Source: Paenalcaligenes faecalis | GTDB lineage: Bacteria > Pseudomonadota > Gammaproteobacteria > Burkholderiales > Burkholderiaceae_B | Assembly: GCF_027557445.1 (NCBI RefSeq) | Contig: NZ_CP106841.1 | Span: 2,280,001 to 2,344,000 of the forward strand | Length of the DNA stretch: 64,000 nt | Reading direction: 5' to 3' | Shown: in pieces, positions 30,350 through 39,851 of the stretch | Layout: each line of letters begins with the position of its first letter | Position numbering within the stretch: the stretch's first letter is position 1 | Position numbers and translations under genes: made by a program | The notes under the pieces: generated by a model | What the model saw: the letters and a program-made list of their open reading frames with translations, nothing else | What the model was told of the DNA's origin: nothing | The model's database searches: none

Positions 30350-30671
30350 TCAATGCACCTGCGTCGCGCAACATGGTTTCTAGTTCGCCACTTTCAAACA
30401 TTTCAGACACAATATCTGAACCGCCCACGAACTCACCTTTAATATAAAGCTGAGGAATTGTTGGCCAATTAGCAAATTGCTTAATGCCTTCACGAACTTC
30501 TTCGTCATCTAATACGTTAATTGTCACGACTTGGTTTAAACCAACCGCACGTAAAATCTGCACAACGCGTGAGGAAAAACCACACTGAGGCATCTGTGCA
30601 GTGCCTTTCATAAACAGCACTACAGGGTGCTCAGTAACAGTTTCACGGATAAAGTCTTGTACTTCGCTCAT
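30342..30671 (-). CDS. grxD: monothiol glutaredoxin Grx4
   Basis: 109 residues with the monothiol active site QCGFS and partner loop [20 protein letters not shown]. It carries a 2Fe-2S cluster with glutathione and, in other bacteria, helps Fe-S trafficking. Lies between prmC (9-bp gap) and ubiX (overlap). Confidence 0.94.
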   Translation of the reverse strand: MSEVQDFIRETVTEHPVVLFMKGTAQMPQCGFSSRVVQILRAVGLNQVVTINVLDDEEVREGIKQFANWPTIPQLYIKGEFVGGSDIVSEMFESGELETMLRDAGALNA

Positions 30672-30680
30672 AGTTGTCTC

Positions 30681-31493
30681 TCAGGAGTAAGCGCCAGTAA
30701 TACGAAGAATACCAGCCAAATCAGGAATACTGATGGGATCATTAAAATTGGCCTGCGCCAATAACTGGCGCACCATTTCGGCTTGATCCCAACCATGCTC
30801 TAACCAAATAGAGCCATTGTTCATTAAATAAGAATGCGCACCTGCAATAATTTGCTGCAGGTCTGCCAATCCATTTTTCTCAGCGCTTAAAGCCGTTGCA
30901 GGCTCAAAACGCAGATCACCCTGTAATAGATGGGGATCATTTTCTGCAATATAAGGGGGGTTTGACACAATAATATCAAAGGGTAATTGACCCGAGACTG
31001 CATCGTACCAACTCCCCTGATAAAATTCGACCTTAGCACATAATTTGTGGGCGTTTTGTTTAGCTACCTGAAGTGCCTCGGCGCTGAAATCTGTCGCAAC
31101 CACCTGAGCATCCGGTCTAGCCAAAGCAATAGACACCGCTACGGCACCACTGCCCGTCCCCATATCCAACACTCTGGGCGTAGGTAGATGAGCCATGTTA
31201 CGCAAGGCTTGTTCGACCAAAAACTCTGTTTCAGGTCGAGGAATCAATACCGCTGGGCTAACACTGAACTCATGACCCATAAATTCACGATAACCGATAA
31301 TGTACGCCATTGGTTCACCCGCTACGCGCCGCTGCTCTAAGCATCGATAGTTTTTTACCGCTGCCTCAGGCAAGGGGTCTGTATCATGCCCAATCAGCCA
31401 AGAGCGAGGCACATCTAAGACGTGTTCCCACAACATGGTTTGCTCTAAACGTGACAATGGACTCTGGGCAAAAGCCGTTTTTAACGTATACAT
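30681..31493 (-). CDS. prmC: release factor glutamine methyltransferase
   Basis: 270 residues; methylates the GGQ glutamine of RF1 and RF2. SAM motif I VLDMGTGSGAVAVSIAL and catalytic NPPY in IIVSNPPYIAEND. Its substrate gene prfA lies 14 bp upstream, a conserved pairing. Confidence 0.95.
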   Translation of the reverse strand: MYTLKTAFAQSPLSRLEQTMLWEHVLDVPRSWLIGHDTDPLPEAAVKNYRCLEQRRVAGEPMAYIIGYREFMGHEFSVSPAVLIPRPETEFLVEQALRNMAHLPTPRVLDMGTGSGAVAVSIALARPDAQVVATDFSAEALQVAKQNAHKLCAKVEFYQGSWYDAVSGQLPFDIIVSNPPYIAENDPHLLQGDLRFEPATALSAEKNGLADLQQIIAGAHSYLMNNGSIWLEHGWDQAEMVRQLLAQANFNDPISIPDLAGILRITGAYS

Positions 31494-31507
31494 GAAAAAA
31501 ACCGGAC

Positions 31508-32587
31508 TTATTCGTGCGCCAAAGACGCCAACAATTCGGCCTGGTGCTCGGTTAGTAGTGCATTAATTAAGTCATCCAAATCACCATCCATCACATAATT
31601 TAATTTATGCATAGTTAGGTTAATACGATGATCTGTAATACGGCCTTGGGGATAGTTATAGGTGCGAATGCGCTCAGAGCGATCACCCGTACCTACTAAG
31701 CTTTTACGTTGCTCTGCCTCTTTAGCCTGCATTTCACGCAGCTGCTGATCTTTTAATCGAGCCGCTAATACCTGCATTGCCTTATCTCGGTTCCGGTGCT
31801 GTGAGCGGTCATCCTGACACTCCACAACCAGCCCCGTCGGCAAGTGAGTTAAACGCACAGCGGAGTCTGTTTTATTGACGTGCTGCCCCCCTGCACCACT
31901 GGCACGGAACGTATCCACACGCAAGTCACTTGGGTTGATATTGATTTCTTCGGCCTCATCCGCCTCGGGCATGATGGCTACGGTACAGGTTGAAGTATGT
32001 ACTCGTCCTTGGGCTTCGGTTTCTGGCACACGTTGCACTCGATGTGTACCTGACTCAAATTTCAATTTTCCGTAGGCGCCATCTCCATCAATGCGGGCAA
32101 TGACCTCTTTATAGCCCCCCATCTCTGAGGCATTCGATGACATCACCTCGACTTTCCAGCCTTGATTTTCAGCATAGCGCGTGTACATACGCAACAAATC
32201 ACCAGAGAAAATCGCACTTTCATCACCGCCCGCACCGGCTCGAATTTCTAGGAAAATACTGCGCCCATCGTCCGGGTCTTTAGGCAATAACAAAACCTCT
32301 AGCTCATCTTCAAGCTCTGCAATACGTGCTTTAGCGATCTGGAACTCTTCCTCGCCCATTTCCTTCATCTCGGGGTCGCGCATCATTTCTTGAGCTGCAG
32401 CCAAATCACCCTCAGTCGCCACATAGGTATTAAATGCTTCGACAACAGACTCCAGCTCAGAACGCTCACGCGAAAGCTTACGGAAATTATCCATATCCAT
32501 CGCAATTTCAGGCTCAGAAAGCATGGCATCGACTTCAATCAATCGGTGAGCCAATTGCTCTAACCGATCTCGCATAGTGTCTTTCAT
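31508..32587 (-). CDS. prfA: peptide chain release factor 1
   Basis: 359 residues. GGQ catalytic motif in [19 protein letters not shown] and the RF1-specific region [21 protein letters not shown]. Ends translation at UAA and UAG. Followed closely by prmC. Confidence 0.96.
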   Translation of the reverse strand: MKDTMRDRLEQLAHRLIEVDAMLSEPEIAMDMDNFRKLSRERSELESVVEAFNTYVATEGDLAAAQEMMRDPEMKEMGEEEFQIAKARIAELEDELEVLLLPKDPDDGRSIFLEIRAGAGGDESAIFSGDLLRMYTRYAENQGWKVEVMSSNASEMGGYKEVIARIDGDGAYGKLKFESGTHRVQRVPETEAQGRVHTSTCTVAIMPEADEAEEININPSDLRVDTFRASGAGGQHVNKTDSAVRLTHLPTGLVVECQDDRSQHRNRDKAMQVLAARLKDQQLREMQAKEAEQRKSLVGTGDRSERIRTYNYPQGRITDHRINLTMHKLNYVMDGDLDDLINALLTEHQAELLASLAHE

Positions 32588-32663
32588 AAATTATTTGAAT
32601 AAAAAATAAACAGCAAACCACCTCGTTGTACAGGAAACAACGATACAAAGAAAGCAAAAATAG

Positions 32664-33941
32664 CTAACGGCTGCGGTTTTGGGAGGGAATTAAGTGTGGG
32701 ACTAGGCCTAGCAGCTGTTCACGATCAGCCCCCTGGCTTTGGTTTAGCTGAGTCAATGGGCCGTGTAAGTATTTATGCTGCAAACTATGGGCTAGCCACT
32801 CTAGAACCTGATTTGGATCATCACCTCGGGCCATCATACGCTTTGCACGATCTAGCTCATGGTCTGAGATTTGTTGAGCCCGGTCTTGTAGGCTAACAAT
32901 GGCAGGTACGAGCTCTCTGTTTTGCAACCAGTGCATAAAATTTTGTACCCGCGTATCAATGATGGTCTCGGCCTGTACTACTGCGGCTTGACGCGCATCA
33001 CTGGCTTTTTGAACCATGCGACCTAAATCATCAACAGAGTACAAATACACGTCGGATAAACGAGAAACCTCTGGTTCAATATCGCGGGGAACAGCTAAAT
33101 CCACCATCACAATGGGGCGATGACGTCGCTGTTTAATTGCACGCTCTATCATCCCCAAGCCCAAAATGGGCAAGGTGCTGGCCGTACAGGAAATAATCAC
33201 GTCGTAATTAGCAATAGTTTCAGGCAAATCTGCCAAACGCATGGTCTGAGCATTATTAAAACGAGCTGCCAAATTTTCTGCCCGTTCTGCGGTACGGTTT
33301 GCCACCATAATATGTTTGGGATTGGTCGCCGCAAAATGAGCCGCACAGAGTTCGATCATTTCGCCTGCACCAATGAACAACACATTAGTTTGGGACAAAT
33401 CACCATATACACGCTGAGCTAAGCGCACCGAAGCGGCCGCCATCGAAACAGAATGCACCCCAATGGCTGTCTGAGTCCGAACCTCTTTGGCCACAGCAAA
33501 AGTACGCTGAAACAACTGATGCAACAGTGTGCCTAAGGCCCCTGCCTCGTTGGCTACACGCACCGCGTCTTTCATTTGCCCCAAGATCTGAGGCTCGCCC
33601 AACACCATCGAATCTAAACCACTGGCGACTCTAAAGGCATGGCGTACTGCCTCGTTGTGTTCATAGCGATACAAATGAGGGGTTAAATCATCAGAACGTA
33701 AACTATTGAAATTAGCAATCCAAGCCGGGACATGGTCAATCACATGAGGTTCGGCAGCGCAATATAGCTCGGTGCGATTACAGGTAGATAGGATTGCTGC
33801 TTCGCGCACACCTGACCCAAATGCCGAACGCAGACCCTCGAGCGCAGGCCGCACAACATCCAAAGGAAATGTCACGCGCTCACGCACCGACACCGGCGCC
33901 GATACATGGTTAAGACCGAAAGTTAAAACGTCTACAGTCAT
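32664..33941 (-). CDS. hemA: glutamyl-tRNA reductase
   Basis: 425 residues from ATG 33941 ([16 protein letters not shown]); an ATG at 33962 adds seven residues. Reduces Glu-tRNA to glutamate semialdehyde, first step of haem synthesis by the C5 route. The catalytic Cys is in [17 protein letters not shown]-binding segment [13 protein letters not shown]-terminal helical dimerisation domain. Its promoter lies in the 205 bp shared with tRNA-Phe. Confidence 0.94.
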   Translation of the reverse strand: MTVDVLTFGLNHVSAPVSVRERVTFPLDVVRPALEGLRSAFGSGVREAAILSTCNRTELYCAAEPHVIDHVPAWIANFNSLRSDDLTPHLYRYEHNEAVRHAFRVASGLDSMVLGEPQILGQMKDAVRVANEAGALGTLLHQLFQRTFAVAKEVRTQTAIGVHSVSMAAASVRLAQRVYGDLSQTNVLFIGAGEMIELCAAHFAATNPKHIMVANRTAERAENLAARFNNAQTMRLADLPETIANYDVIISCTASTLPILGLGMIERAIKQRRHRPIVMVDLAVPRDIEPEVSRLSDVYLYSVDDLGRMVQKASDARQAAVVQAETIIDTRVQNFMHWLQNRELVPAIVSLQDRAQQISDHELDRAKRMMARGDDPNQVLEWLAHSLQHKYLHGPLTQLNQSQGADREQLLGLVPHLIPSQNRSR

Positions 33942-34082
33942 GGGCAAAAAAATAAAACTCAAAAAGGTGGCACAGTTGTAATTATCTGATTATAATCCCC
34001 CAACGCTGATAACTGAAATCTATAGCTATTAAGCGCACGTCTGCCGGTCAAAACTGTTGTTTTTACTGTTTTTAGATAAGGC

Positions 34083-34112
34083 TAGACAAATAAAGTTTGG
34101 ATGTGCTATAGT
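34083..34112 (+). promoter_or_regulatory. predicted tRNA-Phe promoter
   Basis: TAGACA (34083-34088) and TATAGT (34107-34112) separated by 18 bp, about 35 bp before the mature tRNA 5' end. Confidence 0.5.
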
Positions 34113-34147
34113 TAAATCTTTAGCGCAACACAAATGCCTAAATAAGT

Positions 34148-34266
<119 letters not shown>

Positions 34267-34398
34267 CTGTCCGAAATAAATGTAAGTAGTTTTGTAAGTG
34301 AGTCGATAATAACTGTCGTGCAAATAAAAAGTTACTCACATGCATTATCTCATGCAGGCCCCTCTTTTTAAATCTATATCTATAACCTCTCTTTAGGT

Positions 34399-34503
34399 GG
34401 TCAGCAGTGACCTACTTTAGAGGCTGTTAGTGATCAGCTATGACTAGCGTTAGTGTTATACACAAGTCAGTAGTGAACATAGTCAATCTGACCTGTGTAT
34501 AAC
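34399..34503. other. candidate replication origin with inverted DnaA-box-like sequences
   Basis: TTATACACA at 34456-34464 and its reverse complement at 34494-34502 fit the DnaA box consensus TTWTNCACA. They lie inside 16-bp inverted arms with one mismatch (34455-34470 and 34488-34503). A smaller GGTCA-gcag-TGACC repeat is at 34399-34412, and several AGTGA-containing motifs lie between. The region follows the Rep-like gene. Origin function is inferred. The rest of 34266-34526 holds no gene. Confidence 0.35.
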
Positions 34504-34526
34504 ATCACACTAAAAAAAACTAAAGT

Positions 34527-35060
34527 TTACGGTTTCTTCCTATCTATACTCTCTTTTATTCTTTGTAGAGCCTCGACAACATCGGCGGGTAGCTTCTCTA
34601 AATCGCAATCAGACAAAATATTCTCAAAATATGGGGCTGAGACAATGGGCTTAACAGTCTCAACAGCTTTAAGTCTTTGCGCCTCAAACTCTTCCCTAGC
34701 CTCTTGAACTAAAATCTTGAAATCACTAGGAATATACTGTTTGCGTACAGCCTTACCTTTTTCGGTCTCCAAAATCTCATACAGCACATATTTTTTTGAA
34801 CGTCTGTCTTTAAAAGACTCTAGATACCCCGCATTTTCGAGCTCTTTCAACGCTCTTTGCACACTTGAAACAGAAATCCCTGCATCCACTGAAATACGCC
34901 TTAAGCTAGGAAAAGCAATTCCTGTTTTCAAATTGCAGCGAACTTTTAACACGATATATACTTTCGATGCTTTGAGACTTAATTGTGCAAATCGTTGAGT
35001 CAAAATACTTGCTGAAAGCAAATGCGACCAGCTCCAACTAAGCTGTTTATTCTCACTCAC
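34527..35060 (-). CDS. winged-helix DNA-binding protein, possible island replication initiator
   Basis: 177 residues from GTG 35060, which has GGGAG at 35067-35071 as a ribosome binding site and overlaps the upstream gene by 8 bp; a start at 35105 is also open. A winged helix-turn-helix fills about residues 45-100 (AFPSLRRISVDAGISVSSVQRALKELENAGYLESF), like replication initiators and phage replisome organisers. The C-terminal half is charged and helical. Whether it initiates replication or only regulates is not shown; the DnaA-box-like repeats downstream favour replication. Confidence 0.55.
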   Translation of the reverse strand: MSENKQLSWSWSHLLSASILTQRFAQLSLKASKVYIVLKVRCNLKTGIAFPSLRRISVDAGISVSSVQRALKELENAGYLESFKDRRSKKYVLYEILETEKGKAVRKQYIPSDFKILVQEAREEFEAQRLKAVETVKPIVSAPYFENILSDCDLEKLPADVVEALQRIKESIDRKKP

Positions 35061-35268
35061 GATCAACTCCCAATAGTGCGCGCAGCTCCTTTGTTGGCCA
35101 GGCACAGCGCCTGCCTATTTTTAGGGGCTGAATCGGACCACACTCTTTGTGCGACCAAATACGTAGGGTCTGGGGCTTTCGATTCAAATAAAACGCGGCT
35201 TGTGCTGTCGGAACAGTTGGAGTTACAACTAACTCAAGCGGTGGATACTGTTTTTTTAATTTACTCAT
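35053..35268 (-). CDS. AlpA-like helix-turn-helix regulator
   Basis: 71 residues. The middle reads VPTAQAAFYLNRKPQTLRIW followed by GPIQPLKIGRRCAWPTKELRALLG, the layout of small MerR/AlpA-type excisionase-like regulators: the helix-turn-helix picks the site and the Arg-rich wing follows. In islands such genes often activate integrase or excision. Translationally coupled to the Rep-like gene. Preceded by GAGAGC as ribosome binding site. Confidence 0.65.
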   Translation of the reverse strand: MSKLKKQYPPLELVVTPTVPTAQAAFYLNRKPQTLRIWSHKECGPIQPLKIGRRCAWPTKELRALLGVDRE

Positions 35269-35390
35269 TAAAAAGCTCTCAAAATAAATAGAAAAATCAA
35301 CAAGTGTCTGGAGACATCTACTATTCTGAATGAGTAAAAAAAATCACAGGATCGTCTAATGACCCATTTCGGGCGCTTAAAAAATAAAAA

Positions 35391-35413
35391 ACACCTAAAA
35401 AAGGTGTTTTTTT
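35391..35413 (-). terminator. terminator after the 21-residue peptide gene
   Basis: ACACCT and AGGTGT arms around an A-rich loop, with A/T tracts on both sides, touching the stop codon of the small gene at 35412. On the minus strand the T run follows the stem. Confidence 0.65.
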
Positions 35414-35477
35414 AACTTTTCATCATAAAAAGCAGAATAACGTAAAAAATGGTGATAGGGATCAAGGCAATCAACAT
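35412..35477 (-). CDS. 21-residue hydrophobic membrane peptide
   Basis: A short reading frame too small for routine gene calling: ATG at 35477, an ideal AAAGGAG at 35490-35484, a single hydrophobic helix (starts MLIALIPITIFYVILLF), a Met-Met-Lys-Ser tail, and a hairpin terminator on the stop codon. The compact RBS-gene-terminator layout is that of a real small gene. Such peptides include type I toxins (Ibs, Tis-like) and small regulators of membrane complexes. No antisense RNA promoter was identified, so function is open. Confidence 0.5.
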   Translation of the reverse strand: MLIALIPITIFYVILLFMMKS

Positions 35478-35750
35478 AGACTTCTCCTTTATCGATGTGT
35501 TTTTTAGCTCTAGAAAAACGGTTAAGAGTCCTAACCAAAAACTTAAAAATTAGTTTAACTTAAATTGAGCAGTGACGATAAAAACACCATCAAAAAGCTC
35601 TGCTAAAAAACACTTCAAACCATCTCTTAAATGGTTAAAAATTAGCCAAATCAAGCTCAAAAAACATCTCGCTTTCTCAAGAAAAATATCTTCAAAAAAC
35701 ATCAAAAAATTCTTGTTTATATTTAGTAGGTTTAACAATCAATAGTTATC

Positions 35751-35816
35751 GAAAAAGCGCTTTTTCAACTCGATTAAGTAGTAAAAGGGCCTAAAAATTT
35801 TCGCATGCGAAAATTT
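35751..35816. repeat. two perfect palindromes in an AT-rich spacer
   Basis: GAAAAAGCGCTTTTTC (35751-35766, 16 bp) and a 22-bp perfect palindrome centred on GCATGC (35795-35816, each arm AAATTTTCGCA). They lie in the 410-bp spacer 35478-35887 between the peptide gene and the metallopeptidase gene; no other gene is supported there. They may be protein-binding sites or hairpins ending the restriction operon. Confidence 0.55.
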
Positions 35817-35887
35817 CATGTTTTCAAAATCTGCTTTTTTCAGCAAAAAATCGACTGTTAAAAACCCCATTATTTTGCCATAATTTG

Positions 35888-36598
35888 CTAAATTTTTAGC
35901 CGCTCAGAGTTTTCTTTCAACCATTGTCTACAAACTTGAAAATCCGGCATTAATTTTGATACCTCATACCAAAAATCAGGTGAGTGATCATGGTGAATAA
36001 GGTGGCATAATTCATGCACGACTACGTAATCCACCATCCGATTTGGTGCCAACATAATACGCCAATTAAATTCAATTTCGCCTTTGGCGGTGCAACTGCC
36101 CCAACGCGATGAAAACGTTTTAATAGTCACCCCAAGCGGCTCCACACCAATCATTGGCGCATAGCGTTTTACCTTTTCTTTTATTTTTTGCGATGCTTGG
36201 CGTTTATACCAACGCACTAAGGCATTACGAATCATATGCGGCTGCTGACTGCCCTCAGGCGTTTGAACGACTAATTGCCCCTGCAAAAGTTTTACAGGTA
36301 CAAAAGAACCCTGTTCAACTTTAAGCCTATAGTTACGCCCAAGATAAGGAAATGCCTCGCCCGAAACAAACTGCTTATCCGTAACTGGAGCCAAAGCCCG
36401 CTGTAATGCCATTTTCTCTTTAATCCACAGGCGCTTGGACACCAGAAGCTGATCAATTTTTTCTACACTAATACTAGCTGGCACAACCACCGAAACAGCC
36501 CCTTCTTCGACTCGGATCGAAGCCGTTTTACGACGATTTGTACGGATAATTTCGGCAATAAAGCCATTACCGTCTCGATACTCAGAAACACTCACCAT
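35888..36598 (-). CDS. YgjP/DUF45-type metallopeptidase
   Basis: 236 residues from ATG 36598. Zinc motif HExxH in VVHELCHLIHHDHSPDFW near residue 190, a further His nearby, and the SSRWGSCTAKGEIEFNWRIMLAP segment that defines the DUF45 (M48-like, YgjP) family. It begins 3 bp after the hsdR stop, so it is the last gene of the type I restriction operon. Genes of this family recur beside type I systems; their role there is not established. Confidence 0.85.
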   Translation of the reverse strand: MVSVSEYRDGNGFIAEIIRTNRRKTASIRVEEGAVSVVVPASISVEKIDQLLVSKRLWIKEKMALQRALAPVTDKQFVSGEAFPYLGRNYRLKVEQGSFVPVKLLQGQLVVQTPEGSQQPHMIRNALVRWYKRQASQKIKEKVKRYAPMIGVEPLGVTIKTFSSRWGSCTAKGEIEFNWRIMLAPNRMVDYVVVHELCHLIHHDHSPDFWYEVSKLMPDFQVCRQWLKENSERLKI

Positions 36599-36601
36599 CA
36601 A

Positions 36602-39600
36602 CTACTTACTACCAAAACGAGTTTGGGCTAACTCTAAAAAGCGATCTTGAACCACTTTCACCAAGGCGGGGGCACTATAAGAACACTCTAAAATCGCGCG
36701 TTTGATTTCCTTTTTCATGCGTCTCACCTCGTCCCTCTTGTCAAAAAAATCAACAATCTGCGTGGCTTCATCAAACATAGCAACTAGCTGTTGACTAGTG
36801 GCTTTAATCTCATCATGCTCCATATCACTAAGGCTGTCGTCGCCACGATGACGAGTTACCTCGGCCATGAGAATATGATAAAAAGCCAACTCGGTATCCG
36901 TAAGCCCCAAATCAACGGCAACTTGAGCTCGCTCAGACTCAATGCTATTGCAGAACTCCCACAGTAGCTCTACTTGCTGATCCCACTTGCCGTTGTGCTT
37001 TTCAATGATTTCTTGCAATCGCAAACTAAGTGACTTGTAGTACTCAGGGTCTTCATCCAAATTGACCGTAATATGATGCTTGATGGCGCTTTCAATTTCT
37101 GAGGCGCGTGACTCCAGTGACTTAATCTCATCCACAGATTGCTTAAAGTTAGCCGCTAACAAATCCACGGGTGGTATTTTTGGATTTACCCCCGTACTGA
37201 TAATGTGCTCGTCCACTAACTGACGTACCTTTGCGCCTACATCACTAATATTGAGCCCTGGTTCACGATAGCGGTTACGTGCTGCATTCTGCACCTTACC
37301 CCAGAGCTTCAAATCACTTAAAAACGGCTTAGCCGCCACATCAGGCAGCACCACATCCATTTGCTTGGCAAAACGCTTAAAGGCCAGCTCAAACTGCTGA
37401 CGTACCTCTTCATCTTTAAGAAACAAGACATACTCATCAATATCATCACTCTTTAGTGTGCTAAACACCTGAGCGACACGAGTATGAGCGGCTTTAAGTC
37501 TGGGGATTTCATCTTTCAGCGTGTGGTACGTTCCTTCTACGTCTTCGCTACTGAACATATCCAAAGCTTCTTTCAATGAATCAGACAACCCATGATAATC
37601 CACCACATAACCTACCTCTTTACCTGGATAAGTACGATTGACCCGTGCAATAGCTTGCATCAAGGTATGTTCTTTTAAGCCTCGATCTATATACATGACT
37701 TGAGCAATCGGCGCGTCAAAGCCAGTCAGCAACATATCTTTTACAATCAAAAATGCCGTTGGGTCTTCTTTTTCCTTATCCATACCAAAGGGCTTGGTAA
37801 AATTCTTAATCACCTGTTTCTGATGTGCCGCATTGGTGTAAGGGGTGTAAATAACCTCATCATTATGCTTACCAGAGATAATCACTTCTGATGGTGGTGC
37901 TCCTAGTTCATCTAAGGTTTTTTTAAATAATGTCGCCGCATAACGACTACCCACCACAATCATGCCTTTAAACCCATCAGGCTGAACTTTTTCTCTGTAA
38001 TGGTTTAACAGATCGATACATACCCAGCGAATACGCGCAGGCGCTTCACGTACCGCGCGCTCCACCCCGTATTTTTTCTTAATTTCTCGTTTTTCTTCTT
38101 TGGTGTAATCCTTAAAGTACACATCAAACAACGCATCTAAAGACTTACCCAGCACCTCGCTTTGTACCTGACGACCCTCGTAAATAATACGTACCGTCGC
38201 ACCATCTTCAACCGCCTCATTGATCTTGTATTGATCAATATACCCACCAAATGCCTGATCCATTTTTTGGCTTTTCAGCAAGGGAGTGCCCGTAAAGCCA
38301 ATCTTTGGTGCATTCGGTAAAGCAGCATTAATGGTGGCCGCTAAATTGCCAAACTGAGTACGGTGTGCCTCGTCCGCTAAAACAATGATCTTGTCGCTAA
38401 CGTTCAGATCCTTAAAATCATCCTCAGCTTCGGCTTCTTGGAATTTTTGCACCATCGCTGTCACAATATCGGATGAATCTCGCTGTAATAGCTCTTTGAG
38501 ATCCGCTACCGAACCAGCGTTATAAATGGTCTCATTTTGCGCCGCCCTAAACGTATTGGATAACTGGGAGTCCAGCTGAGTGCGGTCCGTCACAAAAACC
38601 AACTTGTACTGTCGAAGCTCTGGGTCACGACGCATCTTTACCGCTAGCATCACCATCGTCAACGACTTACCTGACCCTTGGGTATGCCAGATAACTCCCG
38701 ATTTTTCTTTGCGATCTTTGCCCGTTTTGAGTCGCTCGATGACCTTATTTACTGCTCTAAACTGCTGGTAACGGGCAATTTTTTTCACCAACCGCCCATC
38801 CATCGGCTCAAAAATGATGAAATTGCGAATCAAATCTAAAAAATTAGTCTTGTTAAACATCCCAGCTAGTAAACGCTGCTGCTCGGTCAGCTCCATAACT
38901 GGCACGGCAGTTTGCTCTATATAAGCAGGCATACTTAGGTCTGACAAGATGGAAGTGTTAGTGATCGATGGCATTAGCTGTAGCCTCACCTCGGCATCAC
39001 TATATGGATACGCATCCTTCCAAGCGCTGTAATGCTGCGCATTAGAACTAATAGTCCCTACCTTGGCTTGATCCCTACATGTACTAACCATGAGCTGGTT
39101 ATACCAAAATAACCGTTGCGCACCCTCATCACTGGTGGGGTCCCGCAAATTTGCATAGCGGCGTAACTGATTAATGCCTTCGGCAATCGCATCCGCCACA
39201 TAAGGTGACTTACACTCAATCACCGCCAAAGGCAGACCATTTACAAAGCAAACCAGGTCAGGAATGATGTTTTGCGTCACTCCTTCGACCTTAAATTGGC
39301 TAGTACATAAAAACTCGTTATTAGCAGGATTATCAAAATCAATAATCTTGACCGTCTGCCCTCTACGCCCTTGCCCTAAATCCTGTTCAACCGATAGGTA
39401 ATTAACCAATATGTCGTAAATGGACTGGTTGTACTCCATCAAAGCGGCATGGTTAGGATGGGTGAGCTCACGCATCACTTTAGTAAGGTTTTCCTCACTG
39501 ATCCACGGGTTCAACCTACGTAAGGCTGCCTCAAGCCGCTGCACTAACACCACATCACGTAAAGAGCCACGCTCTGCAGCCAAACTAGACCCTGATACAT

Positions 39601-39673
39601 AATCCCAGCCTAATTGCTTCAGTTGCTCAATGGCAGGGAGCTCTACTTTGACTTCTTCATCATTAAACATCAT
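36602..39673 (-). CDS. hsdR: type I restriction enzyme, motor/nuclease subunit
   Basis: About 1023 residues; ATG 39673 (or 39670) preferred over an upstream GTG. N-terminal nuclease with IPDLVCFVNGLPLAVIECKSP (D...ExK), helicase motif I IWHTQGSGKSLTM, motif II LADEAHRTQFG, motif III GFTGTPLL, and motif VI QAIARVNRTYPGK. It cleaves unmodified DNA after ATP-driven translocation with HsdM2S. Intact by length and motifs. It lies downstream of two ATPase genes that interrupt the usual hsdS-hsdR order. Confidence 0.94.
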   Translation of the reverse strand: MMFNDEEVKVELPAIEQLKQLGWDYVSGSSLAAERGSLRDVVLVQRLEAALRRLNPWISEENLTKVMRELTHPNHAALMEYNQSIYDILVNYLSVEQDLGQGRRGQTVKIIDFDNPANNEFLCTSQFKVEGVTQNIIPDLVCFVNGLPLAVIECKSPYVADAIAEGINQLRRYANLRDPTSDEGAQRLFWYNQLMVSTCRDQAKVGTISSNAQHYSAWKDAYPYSDAEVRLQLMPSITNTSILSDLSMPAYIEQTAVPVMELTEQQRLLAGMFNKTNFLDLIRNFIIFEPMDGRLVKKIARYQQFRAVNKVIERLKTGKDRKEKSGVIWHTQGSGKSLTMVMLAVKMRRDPELRQYKLVFVTDRTQLDSQLSNTFRAAQNETIYNAGSVADLKELLQRDSSDIVTAMVQKFQEAEAEDDFKDLNVSDKIIVLADEAHRTQFGNLAATINAALPNAPKIGFTGTPLLKSQKMDQAFGGYIDQYKINEAVEDGATVRIIYEGRQVQSEVLGKSLDALFDVYFKDYTKEEKREIKKKYGVERAVREAPARIRWVCIDLLNHYREKVQPDGFKGMIVVGSRYAATLFKKTLDELGAPPSEVIISGKHNDEVIYTPYTNAAHQKQVIKNFTKPFGMDKEKEDPTAFLIVKDMLLTGFDAPIAQVMYIDRGLKEHTLMQAIARVNRTYPGKEVGYVVDYHGLSDSLKEALDMFSSEDVEGTYHTLKDEIPRLKAAHTRVAQVFSTLKSDDIDEYVLFLKDEEVRQQFELAFKRFAKQMDVVLPDVAAKPFLSDLKLWGKVQNAARNRYREPGLNISDVGAKVRQLVDEHIISTGVNPKIPPVDLLAANFKQSVDEIKSLESRASEIESAIKHHITVNLDEDPEYYKSLSLRLQEIIEKHNGKWDQQVELLWEFCNSIESERAQVAVDLGLTDTELAFYHILMAEVTRHRGDDSLSDMEHDEIKATSQQLVAMFDEATQIVDFFDKRDEVRRMKKEIKRAILECSYSAPALVKVVQDRFLELAQTRFGSK

Positions 39674-39728
39674 GCAGTCCACTTACTATTCGCGTGTTTT
39701 TAGAAGAAACACGGCTATTACATAGGCC

Positions 39729-39848
39729 AATCAAGCAACGATCAAACAAAAAACCGAATAACCCTCCACTCAACCTATTGATTTGAAAGGAATAAAAAAA
39801 AAGGCGACAGAAAAAGACTCGATGCAATCAAGCAACGGTCAAGCAAAT
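39729..39848 (+). repeat. short dispersed repeat pair
   Basis: A 22-bp sequence beginning AATCAAGCAACG at 39729 recurs at 39826 with two differences, and again outside the islands at 54305. The spacer 39674-39851 has no gene. The third copy marks decayed island DNA. Confidence 0.6.
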
Positions 39849-39851
39849 GCT

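Noticed and set aside
35550-35738. 62-codon minus-strand frame in the AT-rich island spacer
   Set aside because: Phe/Leu-rich because of T/A-rich DNA; no ribosome binding site; probably chance.
35751-35816. CRISPR or phage-like repeat array
   Set aside because: Only two unrelated palindromes; no regular spacers.
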